Assembly: GCA_002395085.1 (NCBI GenBank)
Contig: DGVV01000108.1
Coordinates: 1 to 6,606 of the forward strand
Reading direction: 5' to 3'
DNA from: Ruminococcus sp. UBA4275
GTDB taxonomy: Bacteria > Bacillota > Clostridia > Oscillospirales > Ruminococcaceae
Length of the DNA stretch: 6,606 nucleotides
Below, in pieces: positions 5,270 to 6,606 of this stretch; within the stretch, counting starts at the first letter, position 1; each line of letters opens with the position of its first letter. Below the pieces are notes generated by a model. The model was given only the letters and a program-made list of their open reading frames with translations. It searched no databases and had not been told where the DNA came from. The position numbers were made by a program, and so were the translations under genes.

Positions 5270-5584
5270 ATGGCAGTGATCGAAGTGACGAAGGAACAGT
5301 TTGCAGCAGAGGTGCTGGCTTCGGAGAAGCCGGTTCTGGTGGATTTCAACGCATCCTGGTGCGGCCCGTGCAAGATGATGAAGCCGGTGCTGGCGGCATT
5401 TGCAGCAGAGAACAGCGCCGTCAAGGTTGTCGCAGTCGATATTGACGAGGAAGACGAACTTGCAGAGGAATACGATGTGACGTCGGTCCCTTGCCTTGTG
5501 GTGTTTGAAGGCGGCAGAGAGACGAACAGACAGGTCGGATTCCGGAATGCGGATCAGCTTGCAGCGATGATCGGAGGTGCGTGA
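5270..5584 (+). CDS. trxA: Thioredoxin
   Basis: This 104-residue thioredoxin is the cytoplasmic dithiol carrier between thioredoxin reductase and its targets, here most obviously the adjacent peroxidase. The WCGPC active site is at 30-34, with DFNASWCGPCKMMKPVL fully typical. The buried acid (D25), the cis-proline (P74) and the C-terminal beta strands are all in place. The unusual feature is Cys75 directly after the cis-proline (SVPC), where most thioredoxins have Thr; it lies beside the active site and could be oxidised or change substrate choice. The start has AAAGGAG seven bases upstream. Its stop TGA overlaps the reductase ATG by one base (TGATG). Confidence 0.96.
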   Translation: MAVIEVTKEQFAAEVLASEKPVLVDFNASWCGPCKMMKPVLAAFAAENSAVKVVAVDIDEEDELAEEYDVTSVPCLVVFEGGRETNRQVGFRNADQLAAMIGGA

Positions 5585-6495
5585 TGCATGACATCCTGAT
5601 CATCGGCGCAGGGCCGGCGGGTATGACCGCTGCAATCTATGCGCGCAGAGCCGGAAAAACGGTTCTGGTTCTGGAGGCGGGAAGCTTCGGCGGGCAGATC
5701 ATCAATACGCCGGAGATTGAGAATTATCCCGCAGCAGCACACATTTCTGGCTATGATTTCGCAACGCGGCTCTATGATCAGGCGGTGGAACTCGGTGCGG
5801 AATTCGTCTTTGAGAAGGCAGTCGGGGTGACGGACAGCGGCAGCGAAAAGACCGTTGTGACGACGAAAAACAGTTATACTGCACGCGCTGTGATCATCGC
5901 GACCGGTTCAGAGAACCGCAAGCTGGGTCTGCCGGAGGAAGACAAGCTGGTCGGCAGGGGGATTTCCTATTGCGCAACCTGTGACGGCGCATTTTACCGC
6001 GGCAAGACGGCGGCGGTTGTCGGGGGCGGAAATACGGCGCTGGAAGATGCACTGTATCTTTCGGATCTGGCAGAGAAGGTGTATCTCATTCACCGGCGGG
6101 AAAGCTTTCGCGGCGAGGCGGCAACGCTTGCAAAACTGCGCGAAAAACCGAATGTCACGTTCATTCTCGGCAGCAATGTGACGAAACTGAATGCCGGAAA
6201 AAAGCTGAATAGCATTGAGGTGACGGACAGCAGCGGTGCAGTTACGGAACTTGCCGTGGACGGGCTGTTTGTGGCAGTCGGGCGGACACCGGAGAATCAG
6301 AATTTTGCCGCAGTGATGGAACTGGATGCAGCCGGATATGCGGTTGCGGGCGAAGACTGCAAGACGGCTTCTGCGGGCATTTTCGTTGCAGGCGATAACC
6401 GCACGAAAGCGGTGCGTCAGCTTGTGACAGCCGCAGCGGACGGGGCAGTTGCGGCGACGGCGGCAGTTCATTATCTGGAAGCTGTTTCTCAGTAA
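5584..6495 (+). CDS. trxB: Thioredoxin reductase (NADPH, FAD)
   Basis: This low-molecular-weight bacterial thioredoxin reductase moves electrons from NADPH through FAD and a redox disulfide to thioredoxin. The 303 residues are close to the usual 305-320. Visible motifs are the FAD-binding GAGPAG (8-13), the redox CATC (130-133, followed by DGAFY), the NADPH-fold GGGNTA (147-152), HRRESFR (170-176; arginines expected to bind the 2'-phosphate and so prefer NADPH over NADH), and the C-terminal FAD site GIFVAGD (265-271) followed by RQLVTAAADG. I prefer ATG 5584 over GTG 5581 because GGAGG (5573-5577) is then six bases away instead of three and gives a TGATG coupling with thioredoxin. It is last in the operon, directly before a terminator. 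Confidence 0.96.
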   Translation: MHDILIIGAGPAGMTAAIYARRAGKTVLVLEAGSFGGQIINTPEIENYPAAAHISGYDFATRLYDQAVELGAEFVFEKAVGVTDSGSEKTVVTTKNSYTARAVIIATGSENRKLGLPEEDKLVGRGISYCATCDGAFYRGKTAAVVGGGNTALEDALYLSDLAEKVYLIHRRESFRGEAATLAKLREKPNVTFILGSNVTKLNAGKKLNSIEVTDSSGAVTELAVDGLFVAVGRTPENQNFAAVMELDAAGYAVAGEDCKTASAGIFVAGDNRTKAVRQLVTAAADGAVAATAAVHYLEAVSQ

Positions 6496-6500
6496 AAAGA

Positions 6501-6546
6501 AGTACCGTACAGGTCTGGATGAGCAGACTTGTGCGGTGCTTTTTTT
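6501..6546 (+). terminator. Rho-independent terminator of the thioredoxin operon
   Basis: Bases 6501-6517 pair with 6524-6540 in a 17-bp stem (three G-U pairs) around a GATGAG loop, and the T tract runs to 6546. It begins five bases after the reductase stop codon. Confidence 0.93.
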
Positions 6547-6606
6547 GCTGTTTTGGGGGGGTGTTTGTTTTTTTGGGTATCTAACTTTTTATGTGGTTAC
6601 ACATGA
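6547..6606. other. Low-complexity intergenic tail
   Basis: After the terminator comes a G7 run (6555-6561), T-rich sequence and a small inverted repeat ATGTG-GTTA-CACAT (6591-6604). No gene is visible before the window ends. Confidence 0.5.

Noticed and set aside
6555..6604. G7 run and ATGTG/CACAT inverted repeat as the end of a mobile element
   Set aside because: The repeat is only five base pairs, the window ends here, and there is no transposase or target duplication to support it.

Overview
The window looks like chromosomal DNA from an anaerobic Gram-positive bacterium of the Oscillospiraceae, most like Ruminococcus. The signs are a C-terminal type I dockerin module, strong AAAGGAGG ribosome binding sites, a two-gene SufC/SufB-like Fe-S assembly locus in place of a full SUF operon, and a cysteine-type glutathione peroxidase joined to a thioredoxin system. 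The base composition is moderately GC-rich. Genus is inferred from gene content, not from a marker gene.

Layout. (1) Positions 1-227 hold a possible terminator of an upstream gene, a weak promoter and a leader hairpin. (2) Positions 228-2519, plus strand, form a tightly packed three-gene unit: an ECF-like sigma factor, a single-pass membrane protein with a Thr-rich outer region (probable anti-sigma or sensor), and a secreted dockerin protein. (3) A hairpin terminator at 2527-2559 lies between converging units. (4) Positions 4309 to 2640, minus strand, encode an SmsC/SufC-like ATPase and an SmsB/SufB-like scaffold, driven by a near-consensus promoter with a 130-nt leader that contains a terminator-like hairpin. 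(5) A 399-nt gene-free region (4310-4708) carries the two divergent promoters. (6) Positions 4709-6495, plus strand, encode glutathione peroxidase, thioredoxin and thioredoxin reductase, followed by a strong terminator at 6501-6546.

How they work together. The right-hand operon appears to be a complete NADPH-to-peroxide electron chain: thioredoxin reductase reduces thioredoxin, which re-reduces the peroxidase. It is divergent from the Fe-S assembly genes, and oxidants damage Fe-S clusters, so a shared link to oxidative stress is reasonable but not shown. The left-hand unit looks like a surface-signalling cassette in which a sigma factor is controlled by a membrane partner and is co-expressed with a secreted dockerin protein that may attach to a cellulosome-like complex.

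Most worth checking: a probable frameshift at the 3' end of the membrane-protein gene, where another frame runs on to an ATGA overlap with the dockerin gene; an ambiguous start of the sigma gene, where a Shine-Dalgarno-like stretch is correctly spaced from ATA; and the attenuator-like hairpin in the Fe-S leader. I see no CRISPR array, tRNA, rRNA or insertion sequence. Nothing here is clearly a new system; the strongest novelty candidate is the sigma / Thr-rich membrane protein / dockerin cassette.
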